DNA from: Isoetes taiwanensis
Lineage: Eukaryota; Streptophyta; Lycopodiopsida; Isoetales; Isoetaceae
Direction: 5' to 3'
Assembly: GCA_021234155.1 (NCBI GenBank)
Contig: JAJEKV010000105.1
Coordinates: forward strand, 2,546,968 to 2,610,967
DNA: 64,000 bases
Shown: positions 33,001-45,029 of the stretch, one piece after another
Layout of the letters: each line of letters begins with the position of its first letter
Numbering within the stretch: position 1 is the first letter of the stretch
Translations under genes and position numbers: made by a program
The notes under the pieces: model-generated
What the model saw: the letters and a program-made list of their open reading frames with translations, nothing else
Databases searched by the model: none
Told to the model about the DNA's origin: nothing

Positions 33001-36000
33001 GAGTGCACATTGCATATATTTTCCAACTGTCTAGAGATGAGAAAAGTAATTAATAAATCAATAGATAGGAAAAGATGGGTTCAGGAGTTAAATTTGTCCT
33101 TTGCATGCTGTTCTGGTGAGCCTGCACATCTCTAACTAAAGTACCTTCATTTAGTGGTTCTGTTTGCCTTAATTTTGCAATGCTATGATAAATTGCTTCT
33201 GTGGCATGAGCCATGATGTGATTGTAGACAGGTCAATGAAGCAGATGGTTGCCTCCCATACATCATTGATGCCTATTATCTAATTTACTTTATCTAATTT
33301 ATAAAAGTTACATTGTTTTATTTAGCTCAGTTGAATAAGCTCACATATGCTGAAGATTTTGGTTTAATTAAAGAGGTAAATTATGAAACATCTCTTAGAA
33401 TAGCTCCAAATGCTCTGTATTGGCTCTGTTATTGCAAGCAAGTTTTTGGTCCAGCTGCTACAAGACCGACCAGTTCCATAGTATTAATGAGAGTGTTTAT
33501 AGATCTGGTGCTCTGCAAGTATTTATGTTCTCATATGATGCTTTGCATCTAATTATGCGCATAAAATTAGATGCGCATAAAATTATGTTACTTCGTGTTG
33601 GCGCATCTATTTAGTAAATTGGCAGGCATGCTTTTATTGCAGGCAGTGATGATCCACGTGTAAATGGGAAGTTCTTGAGCATCTACATTTGGGTTTATCC
33701 TTCTCTTATGCCCAGATTAGATGTCAGAATCTGAAGCCCTGGTAATTCCAGGGCCTTCCTCTTAAGTATGATTTGAGCACGAGGTGAGATCCAGTCTCGA
33801 TCTGCAAATGGTCTACCATGGCAGCGTGCATAAATGTCTTTGTTCTGAATGTGGATCTTTGTACTTGATACACATATAGACATGCGCAGGTCGTTTTTAA
33901 ATCCCGGCTCGTTGGGCTTTTGCCATAGTTTTGCGGATTTATTTGTGGATCCTTATCTTATTTTTACTGGGAAGGCTCCTTCTCATTGGGCATTTCAATG
34001 TTGTACATTTGCAACTATTGCCTAGGTGAATGCGAGCCTTTGGAAAAGCAGAGCATGAAGTAAATATACCTAGTTAACTATGTTTCAGGTTCCATGCTAC
34101 TTAATTTGGCAAATTGTTTTGCTTCTCTGTTATTGAGCACCGTTAACTCCTCATATTGGCACAGTGAGATAAATATCAGAATATGGGAACATTGTCTCTG
34201 AACTGAACACTTTCAAGACAATGATTATTTATGACAACCAGTTTTACTTCAAAACTTTGTTACGTTGGTGCAATTTTCAAAGGTGATTGAGAATGCACAG
34301 AAATATGAATGTAGCTTATTGGCCATAGGGTAATACGATGAAGCTGATGTTCTTACTTGCTGTTGGCCCCAACGCCACATTCACTAGTTGCAGGGAACTA
34401 TGTGAATGCAAGCTCATCCTCAAGTACGTCTGTAACATCCTGATTACCTATTTCCATGCAATAAATGTCGCCAAAGTGTTTCATGGCATATCTTCAAGTT
34501 GTGGAGTCTAAGTGTGTAAAGAACTATTGCTTGCACCTTTATTTTTAAGATTGAGGCATGAGTTTGTCTTTTGCAAAGGCAAGATTTTGACAATTGTTTG
34601 AACTTTGGATGTACACGTAGGTGCCATTTTGTCTTTATTTTTAAAGTTGAGGCATGAGTTTATCTTTTGCAAAGGCAAGATTTTGACATTTTTTTGAACT
34701 TTGGATGTTGTATACGTAGGTGCCATTCTTTATGGTGACGGTAGTTGTCTATACTAAAGTTTTGAACAAACGTTTGCACACATTGAGAATTGTGTCAGGA
34801 GCAAGTATTAAAGCTATTCAAAGCTATTCAGGTCCTTAGCTCTGAATGCAAAACATTTGATCTAAGGAACCTTTGGATGTGAAACATTTGATCTGGTAAT
34901 GATTTTAAGTCTTCTGCAAATTTGTCAAGCATGTACAAATTGCATAACCTCTCATTGCATGTGTAACATCTCTTTTTTTTGAATAATAACTCAAGCATTT
35001 TGTAGAAGAGATGGTTTGTGCAAGGTTCAACCCTTTGCAATTTTCAAGTCACTCTATGTTTGGATGCCTATTTTTTTGGGAGTAGTTTTGAATAGAGTGA
35101 CGATCAAAAACTTTATTGACATCCCCAACTAGATTAGTATGCATTTCAATAACATATTACCTCTAGAATATGCAGTGCAAGGAGCTTGTGGAATACCAAC
35201 TAAATTCTTTTACTTTAACCAAATCATTGTGCATCTAATGATAATTTTAATGTCCATACATTCGCAAAAATAGCAAGAGCAAATTATAGTAGAATTGTAG
35301 GACCATCATAAATGTAGGACCACCAAGAGAAGTTGTATGCAGCTGTGTACTTGTCTGCAAGGTATATTCTTGATAGACAACTCCCTGATACCATTCTCAA
35401 AGTCTCCTAACGAATATTGGCAGGAGATTCAAAATGTACAAGGTGAAATGCTCAAACTGGGCCGAACATATCAATTTTTTGTATTCATGTTCTATGATTC
35501 TAGCACATTATGTACATACGTGGATTGTGTCTTTTGGCATGTGTATTTCACCGAGACTCTCTCCGATAGTGCCCAGATTGTAACGCCTTTTGTGCGGCCC
35601 GACAAAGAATTTCGTTACCTTAGGACCGTTATAGTTACGGCCACAGTTCATTGGGGCTAAGAGTGTATTAAGAGCATGTATAATGGGACCACCATCTTAA
35701 GATGAACATGACATGGTAGATGATGGGAGGATTGAATTGCCTCAGATATGGAAGAGCTTGAGGTATCAAAAGCATAATGGCGAAGGGAATTGGTTGAGAA
35801 GACCCAGTGGTAGAGTAATCATAAAGCAAGGATTAGAGCATTGTCAAAATTGTAAGGCATGATATTCTGGGGCCTTACAACGCATGTTAATATAGGTAGA
35901 GGATTTTATTTCCAGATGTTCGTATAGTTCATGGACACATTTATAGTACAAAATGCACCTTCCAACTACGAATAGTGTATAACTATACAGAAATGTCTAT

Positions 36001-36654
36001 CATCGAGTGTTCCTGAGAAAGCCAAAACTAATTCACCCAGGAGTCAAGGACAAGCTTTTTGTTTGTACATTTGGTACGATTGTTGAATTTGCCTCGAATA
36101 AAATTGGATACGCAGAAGTTCATAAGCAGGGAACAAAATATTTATCAGAGTCTGTTTATCAATGACGTGTGTGGATGCATGTAGACTGTTTACCAAATAT
36201 CTATGCTCATTGTTAGAGGAGATGCAATTTAATTTCGCTGAGCCAAAGACACCTCGAATAAAGCTGTACCCAATAGGATTATAGACAAAGTTTGCTTCGT
36301 TATCGTAGAGTGATCAGATGAAATCTAATTGCAAGTCTCCATCTAATAAACAACGATGAGCTCGATTGAATGGCCATCAAGCAAAGGGTTTAGCTTAAAA
36401 CTTCATGACTTTGGACTGGATGCATGCTACCATTCCTGTCACTCTTAATCTTGGATTTTGTTCCCAGATTTCGTAAACCATAGTTCGTAGACCCATTTAT
36501 AGTACAAAGACTTGTATATATATATAAATACATTTCTTTTGCACTCTAAATGTTTTGTTGATGTATTTTGTTCCACAACTATATCAGCAAACACATATAA
36601 TGCAATAGAATAAATAAAGCTAACCGTAAGGCCATGATCTACTTGTGTATGCAG
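33001..36654. other. Large gene-free stretch
   Basis: No gene or transposon domain is recognised. It contains a small tandem (atgcgcataaaatta twice, about 33,556-33,588), a 96-bp tandem duplication (34,537-34,729) and a short tatatatata run near 36,515. Open frames such as 33,313-33,552 and 35,337-35,660 lack coding signatures. Confidence 0.5.
34537..34729. repeat. Two-copy 96-bp tandem duplication
   Basis: A 96-bp unit beginning ctttatttttaa and containing gcaaaggcaagattttgaca occurs at 34,537-34,632 and 34,633-34,729, with several differences. The minus-strand frame repeats 32 residues as a by-product. Confidence 0.85.
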
Positions 36655-38239
36655 CTAGAGGTCCAGGAACAGCTGAACAACAACGGCGAGTCCATAGGGA
36701 TGAGCAGACTCCACCCAGGCAACACCTAGCAAGGAACCTGTACGAGGAATTCGGACCCATGACTCCGGAAGAAGAGATATCATAGATGAGATCTGATCTG
36801 CAAGAGATAAAGGCCTTCTTAGCAGCACAAGCAGGAGTTGGGCCAGACCACAACATCCAGTTGCCGGAAGCACCACCTCAGAAGACGGGAAAGGACAAGA
36901 AGAGGAGCAAGAGAAGGAGGTCCCCAAGCACGAAATCCTCCGACACAAGCTCGGACTCGGACTCCGATCCCGAGGAAGAGGTAGAAGAGGTGCGAGACCG
37001 TAGGGATGGCAGAGCCAGAGACACAAAGACCTCAGACTACCAGAAGAAGGTAGATTCAGCATTGGGTAATGTATGGAAGGCCAGAAATCTTGAGCAATTC
37101 TCAGGCGACAACAGGTCAGGCATGGAAGCAGAGGCTTGGCTAGATGAGATGAGTGAATATGGTAACGCATACGGTATGAAGGACAAGGACAAAGGCAGGG
37201 TGACAACAGCCAACCTTAAGGGAGCAGCACGCATTTGGTGGAAGGGCTATGCCAAGGCCCATGGGTTCAGCAGAGACAGTTGCAGGTTTAAGAAGTTTGC
37301 AAAGGCATTCAAGCGTCACTATGTGCCACGGGAACATAAGTGTCACATGATGCAGCAGTTCTATAGACTCCAGCAGGGCAACAAGACAGTGCAAAAGTAC
37401 ACAGAAGAGTTCATGAAGCTTAGGTTGTATGTGCCGAAGCTGAGTGAATGCCATGCAGTGGAAGGGTACATCGAGGGACTGAATGAGGAGATAAGGAAGC
37501 TAGTAAGAGCAATCAACCCTCGAACAGTATCAGAAGCGGAGTCGAAAGCAGTTAGCCTGCAAGGATCCGGCCCTCAAAACAGCGGGCAGAAGCAGCAGTA
37601 CTATCAGGATAAGGGCAAGGCAACAGGGAGTTATAGCCCTAGAGCAGCTAGCCCAGGCCTAGCAAAGGCCCCATATAGTGGCAATTATGGGAAGCAACAG
37701 GAGAAGAAACAGGTGTCCTTCAAGGACAAGCAGGAAGGGTCAAACTACTCCAAAGCAGTGCGGTTCTTTTTGCAAGCAATGCCCAAGGAGAAGAGGTAGG
37801 AGTGCATAGAGAAACAACTTTGCTTCAGGTGCTTCCAGCCGGGCCACAGAACAGCGAACTACCCCTATGTCATGAATGCGGCGCTAGCAGAGTTGGATGG
37901 ATGGGAGACTCCCTCTGACGACGACGGCGGAGAACCACGCGACTTCATTCAGGGTGAGTGTCACATTTTTGCTGCCATAGATACAGACCAAGTAGAGAGT
38001 CAGCATCAGGTAATCTCCACAGTAGGGAAGGCCAAGGCCAAGTCTTTCATGGTCCTGATAGATACGGGGAGCTCCCACAACTTTGTGTCCCCAAGAATAG
38101 TTGAGATGTTGAAGCTCAAGCCGTTGAAGTCAAAGCCGAGACCCGTGGTGTTAGCAAGCGGGGCAGTTAGACACACGGCAGGCAAGAGGATAAACTTCGA
38201 CATCGATTTGCCAGGGATTAACATCCAAATGGGTCAGAA
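36655..38239 (+). pseudogene. Ty3/gypsy gag and protease, stops in frame
   Basis: One frame runs from about 36,655, through TAG at 36,783 and TAG at 37,797, to TGA near 38,241. After an acidic/basic N-terminal region (DTSSDSDSDPEEEVEE), the retrotransposon gag domain spans about 37,080-37,480 (GAARIWWKGYAKAHG, KFAKAFKRHYVPREHK). A CCHC zinc knuckle follows at about 37,826 (CFRCFQPGHRTANY) with its last Cys changed to Tyr. The aspartic protease motif VLIDTGSSHNFVS is near 38,056. No LTR or primer site was found upstream, so the element is 5'-truncated. Confidence 0.85.
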
Positions 38240-38790
38240 GTGATGAATATCGGGAGATATGATTTGATCATAGGAATGGAGTATCTTGGACCAGCAGGAG
38301 CCCTCATTGATTGTGGGAAGCGGAAAGTGACCCTCACGGCGCCCAACGGCAAAATCATAGAGATTACAGGTAAGGAAGTTGTTCCTATCATGCAGTGTAT
38401 GTCTAGTAAGCGGCTGCTCAAGTGCATAAAGAGCGAGCAGGTAGCATATATCTTCAAGCTTCAGATGGAAGAGCCCGAGTCAGAAGAAAGCAAGGAAGAT
38501 AAGGTGTTCAGCAAGTTGCCCAAACAGATAGCTAAGTTGATCAAGGAGTTTCATGATCACTTTCCAGACGAGATCAAGCAGCTTCCTCCTTACAGGGGAG
38601 TTGAGTGCGAGATAGCACTCGAACCAGGTACGAAGCCGACGAGCAAAGCTCCGTACAGGATGATAACGCAAGAGCTGATCGAGTTGAAGAAGCAATTGCA
38701 GGAGTTGCTTGACCTAGGGTTCATTAAACCTAGTGTCTCACCATTTAGGGCACCCATTCTTTTTGTGAAGAAGAAGGATGGCAGCTTGAG
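38240..38790 (+). pseudogene. Ty3/gypsy pol, start of reverse transcriptase (5' half)
   Basis: A shift to frame 2 near 38,240 continues the protease tail (RYDLIIGMEYLG) into the RT start: FPDEIKQLPPYRGVECEI, IELKKQLQELLDLGFIKPS, PILFVKKKDGSL. The frame is cut at 38,790 by the hAT transposon; RT resumes at 44,240 after the second target-site copy. Together the halves place the insertion just before the [10 protein letters not shown] motif. Confidence 0.88.
38783..38790 (+). repeat. hAT target-site duplication, left copy
   Basis: agcttgag immediately precedes the transposon end cagtgttgt. The identical octamer follows the other end at 44,232-44,239. Eight-base duplications are the hAT hallmark. 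Confidence 0.95.
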
Positions 38791-38794
38791 CAGT

Positions 38795-38915
38795 GTTGTA
38801 CCGTACGTGTACCGTACCGTACGTGTCGAACGTACAAGTTAAAAAAAACGTACACCAAACCTAAACGTACTTTACGTACGTTTTATACGTACGTATACAA
38901 TATAAGTACGTATCA
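38795..38915. repeat. Left subterminal CGTAC repeats of the hAT element
   Basis: Overlapping copies of ccgtacgtg, acgtac and tacgtacgt occur within about 110 bp of the left end. The right end has a matching cluster (tgtacgtacagtacgtacgg). Such arrays bind hAT transposases in known elements; the function here is inferred. Confidence 0.7.
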
Positions 38916-39198
38916 AAAATACGTCAATGACTTTTATGATTGTTTGTTTTTAGGGTATAACAGTTGTATAATATGTAATACATATAATGTTACATGTTTT
39001 GTGGTTGTCTAATTATTGAATTGTTCTCAACTTATGGTTTGGAGTATTGCCTACATTTAGGATTAACACTTATAAAACATGCATGAAATTGTTTGTTGCA
39101 ACAAAAATTAAGCAAAACAGAACTGCAAGGTGCTTCCAAGCTGCGTGGTCCACGAGCCACCGAAGTAATGTCACTCATCATCATCGCTCACCTCTGAT

Positions 39199-42014
39199 TC
39201 AGTTGAATCTTCCTCCAGAATACAACGGCAATTCTTCACCTAAACTTAATGTTATATTACGATTTACTTCCTCTACTTCTAATTCTACCTGTACCTGCAC
39301 ATTAGAGGCATTGATTTCTGTCGAAGTTGCTACATCAGTGCCCGTTTTGCTTGCTATCCTTGAACTTCTCCTTGTTGGAGGGGCTGATATTGGAATGTTT
39401 GCTACTGTTGGACGGGCTGCTGCTTCTGCTTGAAAGTCTACAGTTGCAGGGTTAAGACGGTGTCTTTTTCTCCTACCTGCTCTACTTGTAGATGGTGTGG
39501 CATCTACGGCATTTACATCAATTGCTGCAGCAGCAGCAGCTCTACTAGCACTCCTAGTTACGCGCCTACATTCCATAATCTCTTCAAAATATTCTTCATA
39601 TAATTCTCTATCTTCATCATCGATCACATAAGCAGCATCGGGATTTTTTTCAATATCCACGGAATCAGGGGAGACCTAGGAATATGACAATGTCAATTAG
39701 AGAAGTAGTTTTAAGAATCAAAACAGAAAAGAACATACATACTCTATGCCAAGAATCTCATTTACCTGCATTGGTTCACTTGTTCCACTCTCAAATTTGT
39801 GCATCATCCTCAAATTCTCACGTATAAATACAAGGCGCTCTAGTTGTGCAGGAGTCAACCTATTTCTTTTCTTCATTTTGGCCAGCGAATGTGCACTCCA
39901 ATTTCGCTCTGCTGCCCCCGTTGAACAATCCTAAATACAAAACCACTATTGGCACTTTTTGCTAACAAGCCGTATAAAAAATGTAACAGTAAATTCTTTA
40001 TTCTGATTTTATATCAGAATTTTAACAAACGAAATAAAACAAAAAAAGATCAACATATACCTGAGATAATACACGAACTGCAAGTGCTTGAAGATCGGGG
40101 GTTTTACATCCAAAGTGTTCCCACCACGATACAGGTTTAGCTTGGTGACTTTTATCTAAGGCCAAAGGATGAGAGAACATTCCTGTGCCATTTCTATAAG
40201 CATCCAATTGAGCAAATAAGATCGTGCATTCTGCAGGTGTTTTTACTCTTCCAATGTACTCAAGCCATCCATCCATAACTTCATCCCTTATTTGAATGTG
40301 AGAATCTCTCCATAACGGATGTAAGAGATAGGCAACAAAATGTATAGGCCTCTTGAATTTTGCCCATCTTGGCAGCATGCATTTAAAAACATCGTCATAC
40401 CTATGAATTGAGAGTGTTAAAGAAAGCCAAAAACAAACTACAAAAGAGGAAAGCTCTTTAAGCAAACAATTAAAGAGGAAAACTCTTTGAACAACATGAA
40501 CATAAAAAGAATCTAACATACTCATAATTGAATGAAGCCATCAACACTTACTTAGTTTTGTTGTGTGGATCTTCCTCTTGACGCTTCTTAACAACCGCTT
40601 CACTTCTCAACATGAACTCATATAACAAACCAATTGTGGAACCCTCTTTATCAGCCAATCTTAGAACACAATAGAAGGGGCGCATAATCCTTAAAATCAG
40701 CTGGAATTGTGGAACAGTACTTGGGTCCAACACATACTCCTTTACTAAACGTGCTTCTGCAAGATTTGAATCAGGCCAATCATCCCATGCAAACATGGTT
40801 TGCTGAAGCGCTGTCCACACCTTTAAGAGCCTTTCGATCACAATAAACATCACGCCAAATCTTGTTTTACTTGGTCTTAGTATTTGGAGTTTGCTAAATG
40901 TCATAAATATTTTATTTGCATGCCTCTTCTTTATAAAAAACCTTGATATAGTTGCTGCCTTCTTATGCGGCGCCTCAAACCATGAGAGTTCAGCAATATC
41001 TTCCATTTATAGGTCTATGCTATGAGCTGCGCATGGTGTCCGTACAAGGCCAGAAAACTTGCTTTCAAGCTCTTTACCCATGCGCACACAATTAGAAGCA
41101 TTATCTGAAATTATCTGTACAACATTCTCCTCTCCAATGCTCTTAATAGCTTCTGCTATTTGTTCAGCCAACCAAACACCTGTTTCTGCCCCAACATCAG
41201 GTCTACTACAATCAATTGATTTAAAAAATAAAGTGCCATAGCAGCAAGAGACCATAATATTTACTAATTTCCTCCTGCTCACATCAACCCATCCATCAGT
41301 AAGAATTGTACACCCGTACTTTGGCCACAAGGCACTGATCTTATCAGTTTTAGCCTTGGTTAAAGCGTATTCGGTACGTAGAGCAGATGTCCTTGCTTCC
41401 TTATATGTCAAGCCAGAATGTGTTGAGCCAATTTCAGAAAAGGCCTCTAGCATTTCTCGCCAACATGGCATTCTGAGAAGGTAAAACGGTAGGTTTGCTA
41501 AGGCTAAACATCGAATTTCCAACCTGTTAGCATGCTGCCTCTTTTGCATCAGAAATACATGCCTCTTATTAAGTTGGTTGGCCACGCTAACACTACAATT
41601 TGTTACTTCTTCAGATCCTCCAACTGTCCTACTAGAATTGCCATACTGTGTTTGTTGTTCGCAATCGGATTGGCGCATGAGAGTTTGGCTTGACGGCAAG
41701 GAAGTTGACATATTAACTTCTGAAGCTAATGGATGGTCAAAAGGAATAGCAGTTGAGGCTGCTGCAACTTTAGCAGCAGCACCAATTTTCTTTTTGGAAC
41801 GCTCTTCAAGAGCTTCTTTCTTAGCCTCTTCTGAAACATCCGGACAAGGGCTTACTCCTTCTCCTTTGACCTGTGCCAAATGTGCTACTAACCTTGTCTT
41901 TGTGCCAACCATATCCCGGCCACAAAACTTGCATTTCCATTTTCTGTCACCCCCGTGTGCTATCTTTACATTATTACAATACTTATCCCATAATTGTGAA
42001 GCCTTTGGTGGCAT
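39199..42014 (-). pseudogene. hAT transposase, four exons
   Basis: Exon 1 is 42,014-40,552: a BED zinc finger (CKFCGRDMVGTKTRLVAHLA with a downstream Cys/His), then a DUF659-type catalytic segment (ALWPKYGCTILTDGWVDVSR, IISDNASNCVRMGKELESKF, TPCAAHSIDL). An in-frame TAA sits at 41,009-41,007. Exon 2 is 40,400-40,061 (CMLPRWAKFKRPIHFVAYLL). Exon 3 is 39,930-39,766, the C-terminal dimerisation region (DCSTGAAERNWSAHSLAKMK, RNRLTPAQLERLVFI). Exon 4 is 39,675-39,199, an acidic then Ala/Arg-rich tail. Introns have GT-AG ends and phases that join. The single stop suggests a recently inactivated gene, or that TAA arose from a Leu codon. Confidence 0.88.
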
Positions 42015-42495
42015 TTCGGACTGTTGGAGTACAACTCAAATTAAATGGTAGAACAGAAAATCCTTGTACTTCCGACAATAGCTACACATAAGCTGCACCT
42101 GTAATAAAGACACCAGGGAATTGATGTTTCTCCAAAATTCTGACTTATGCACAGCAGCCAGCCAATGTGAATGCAAGAACGACAAATTAAACAATGACAA
42201 CATAATGCTGCTGCTGCACATAATGCTGCTGCTGCAGCAGCGCAACAACAAAAACAACATGTACCCTATTTTCGTGCTTATGTGCAGAATAAAAAAATCG
42301 CAACACAGATTTATTATCATATAATTTGTGCCAACATATGTATGCATAAAGAAACGTTGATCTAATTCAATAATTCGTGATGACTTGATAGATAATTCTA
42401 ATGTACATGGAGAAATGGTGGCCTAATTCAATCATTCATGATGACCTGAACCTGATACATCTCAAATGAATCTCAAAATATGCTCCATACATTAC

Positions 42496-43019
42496 CTTCA
42501 TGTGCTTGCCACTGATCTGATCTCATCACATTTAGCATGAACCCATATTTCACATTCATCACATTGAACCTGTTGCACAACAGTGTCAGCACCACGGTGT
42601 TGCTAAAAAAATGGATCAAACAAGATTTTAAATATTTACCCAGTCACCCTTATCTTCACCCTTATCTGTAAAATGCCAGACTTTCTTACATACGCCACAA
42701 TACTGTTTTGATTTGTAGAGCTGAAAATAGATCACAACTATAGTGAGCAAAAGTAATGAACCACTCATGGACGTTTCATGCACGAAAAGCAAGTACCACC
42801 TTGATGCAATGATTGCAAAGAGAATTCTCTTCAGCTGCAGAGTTCTTGGTCTTCGATTTTGATTTCAAAGACAAATCTGCTCCACAACCCGTGCATAAAC
42901 TCTTTGTTTCAGTACTACTACTCACCTGTGCACAACAACCAGTTCCATTGCAAGTATAAGATGCCTTACCTGGGACTTTAATAATCTCATGCCTATTCTG
43001 ATACTTTTGCTTAAACACA
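42496..43019 (-). pseudogene. Captured PHD-finger gene fragment, ATX-like
   Basis: Four exons on the minus strand: 43,019-42,970 (VFKQKYQNRHEIIKVP), 42,925-42,800 (TKSLCTGCGADLSLKSKSKT, then ENSLCNHCIK), 42,720-42,640 (LYKSKQYCGVCKKVWHFTDK) and 42,569-42,496 (VQCDECEIWVHAKCDEI). All have GT-AG borders. Cys/His spacing is that of a PHD finger with a preceding Cys-pair region, as in plant trithorax-type H3K4 methyltransferases of the ATX3/4/5 group. PHD identity is clear; ATX assignment rests on remembered family wording. No SET domain is present. Introns show capture at DNA level. It might be transcribed with the transposase. Confidence 0.72.
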
Positions 43020-43170
43020 CTGAAAAAAGACTCAAGTGTCAAAATCCAGGAGCAATGTCTAGATCTAAAACCAGCATTCCACTTTCACAACGATCACCTA
43101 GATTAACTGAATGTCTAACCCCTAAAATTTCCTGAGTAATAATTATGCTTCTACGGGTTCTGGAACATAC

Positions 43171-44053
43171 CTTAGATTGCACATCAAGTGCAAATGGTTT
43201 CCTCAAATTGGCCTTGAAATAGAAGTGACATTGATTACTCGTTTCAAGGCTGCAGCTCTCATTCGGGGGTCAGCTGGATTTCCCTTTTAAGTAAATAAAA
43301 ATGAGCTTCTTTTTACTTGGCAAAGAAGATTGAAATATTTATGCATATAGCTAGAGACCATGCCTCATGATAGTCTATAGTGCCGGCTGAATCAATGTGA
43401 AGATACTGTGTCAAACCTCTCCTTTCGACTGCATAAGTAAACACAGCCTCTGCAGAAGGGCTGCAACAGATATTACCTATAAATGAAGAGGGAATAAATC
43501 AGAGACAAAATTGAAGAACCAAAAACACAACTTTATGCAGATAAAATATAAATAAGGCATTAGGCTTCACTCAATATGAGTCCACTGTGTATGCTGGTTA
43601 GTTCTCCATTCCTCTTTTTTTCTTATCAGGGCATCAAATTTGCACTTGGATTGGGTCTGCGGAGTCGCCATTTCCTAGTAGCATGTGTTATTTTAAATAC
43701 CAACAGAGGCCGCCTAGCTTAACAAATAAGACAACAGGAAATAATACCAAATAAAATTTACTTTTACTAGCGTAACAGCGTTCACAATCCTGCTCAGCTA
43801 CAGGAGCTCTCCCAGCATTCCAGTATCATTTCTCTGTTCTTGGCTTAGCTGTTTTTTCGATCAGTACTGGCCCGAATGCATTTCCCTTAACATCTTGAGC
43901 TACTGGAAGTATTAGAACACGCCTACTACATGCTAAGGAATCGCCTCCACGCAACTTGCAATCACCACTGAATCGCTCTCGGACTAACGGCGGCGGCAAG
44001 CGAGGAAAGCAGGAGGCTTCGACCTTTGCTAGGGTTTCGTTAGGGTTCGACAT
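43171..44053 (-). pseudogene. Captured low-molecular-weight protein tyrosine phosphatase fragment
   Basis: Exon at 43,476-43,364 reads NICCSPSAEAVFTYAVERRG, then LTQYLHIDSAGTIDYHE. The next exon, 43,283 to about 43,171, continues GNPADPRMRAAALKRVINVT SISRPI before a stop. This is the N-terminal half of a plant LMW-PTP, which removes phosphate from tyrosine using a CX5R loop. The loop Arg is Cys here (NICCS for the usual NICRS), and the exon with the nucleophile Cys was not found. A separate frame at 44,053-43,826 (MSNPNETLAKVEASCFPRLP) with aaaccctagcaaatg before it looks like a host first exon, perhaps the transit peptide of the same gene. Inactive as an enzyme. Confidence 0.82.
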
Positions 44054-44231
44054 TTGCTAGGGTTTGTTAGACTTGTTTTTTTCTTAGTATATGGTTTTAG
44101 ATGAAAACAAAAGGGGCACGTATTTATGCCATAAAAGAACGTTTAAGGTATTTTTTATATGTACGTACAGTACGTACGGAATGGTACTGTACGTGAGGAT
44201 TTTATAAAATACGCGTATTTTTGCAACACTG

Positions 44232-44239
44232 AGCTTGAG
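44232..44239 (+). repeat. hAT target-site duplication, right copy
   Basis: agcttgag follows the transposon end caacactg and matches 38,783-38,790 exactly. Confidence 0.95.
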
Positions 44240-45029
44240 GATGTGCATAGATTACAGGCAGCTAAACAAGCACACCATCAAGAATAAGTATGTACTCTTC
44301 AGATCGGACGACCTGATGGATCAGCTCCAAGGGGCGAAGCTCTTCTTCAAGATAGACCTGAGGTCGGGGTACCATCAGATCCGGATTAAGGAAGAAGACG
44401 TCTACAAAACAGCATTCAGGACCAGGTATGGGTATTACGAGTTCACCGTAATGCCGTTTGTCTTGTCAAACGCCCCAGCAACGTTCATGAGGCTCATGAA
44501 CGACATCTTCAGGGAGTTCTTTGATACTTTTGTGATAGTATTCTTTGATGACATTCTGGTGTATAGTAGATCCCTGGAAGAACACGTACAACACCTAAGG
44601 AAAGTGCTTGAGAAGCTAAGGAGGCACCAGTTGTACGCTAAGTTGTCGAAGTGCCACTTCGCAACGGAGAGGGTGGAATACCTGCGTCATGTGATCTCAT
44701 CGGAGGGGATTTCGAATCCTGCCAAGATTGAAGCAGTCATACAGTGGCCGGCGCCGAAGAATATCCATGAGGTCAGAAGCTTTCTTGGCCTAGCAGGGTA
44801 CTACAGGAAGTTTGTGAAGGACTTTGCAAAAATAGCGGCCCCACTAACAGATTTGACGAGGGCGGAAAAAGTAAAGGATTGGGCAGATCACTGGCAGAAG
44901 AAGGCCCAAGCAGGATTTGAGATGTTGAAGGAAGCTTTGACAACCGCCCCCGTCTTGCCCTACCAGACCCAGATAAGGACAAGCTTGTGGCGACGGATGC
45001 AAGTAAGATTGTCACAGGTGCAGTGCTGA
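44240..45029 (+). pseudogene. Ty3/gypsy reverse transcriptase, main part
   Basis: Resumes at [17 protein letters not shown] and covers the catalytic core: [31 protein letters not shown], and [16 protein letters not shown], where the usual first residue of the YVDD/FVDD box pair is FFDD. The thumb region carries [21 protein letters not shown] frameshift near 44,960 ends it (proper frame resumes [13 protein letters not shown] in frame 2). Two Asp of the active site are retained. Confidence 0.9.

Larger units (their letters stand above)
38791..44231 (-). mobile_element. hAT DNA transposon with captured host gene fragments
   Basis: A 5,441-bp element bounded by cagtgttgt... and ...caacactg, with agcttgag duplicated outside. 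The inverted ends are about 8 bp. Subterminal regions (38,800-38,910 and 44,150-44,205) are crowded with cgtac/gtacg repeats, probable transposase-binding sites. On the minus strand, right to left, it carries phosphatase-like exons, PHD-finger exons and the transposase. It splits a gypsy RT frame exactly, so it is younger than that gypsy copy. Confidence 0.95.

Noticed and set aside
35337-35660. 107-codon open frame in the gene-free stretch
   Set aside because: No motif, unusual residue pattern, no homologous copy in the window; consistent with chance.
44240-45029. Intact gypsy RT gene as an active element
   Set aside because: Split by hAT, frameshifted near 44,960 and 45,620, with stops in gag and RNase H.
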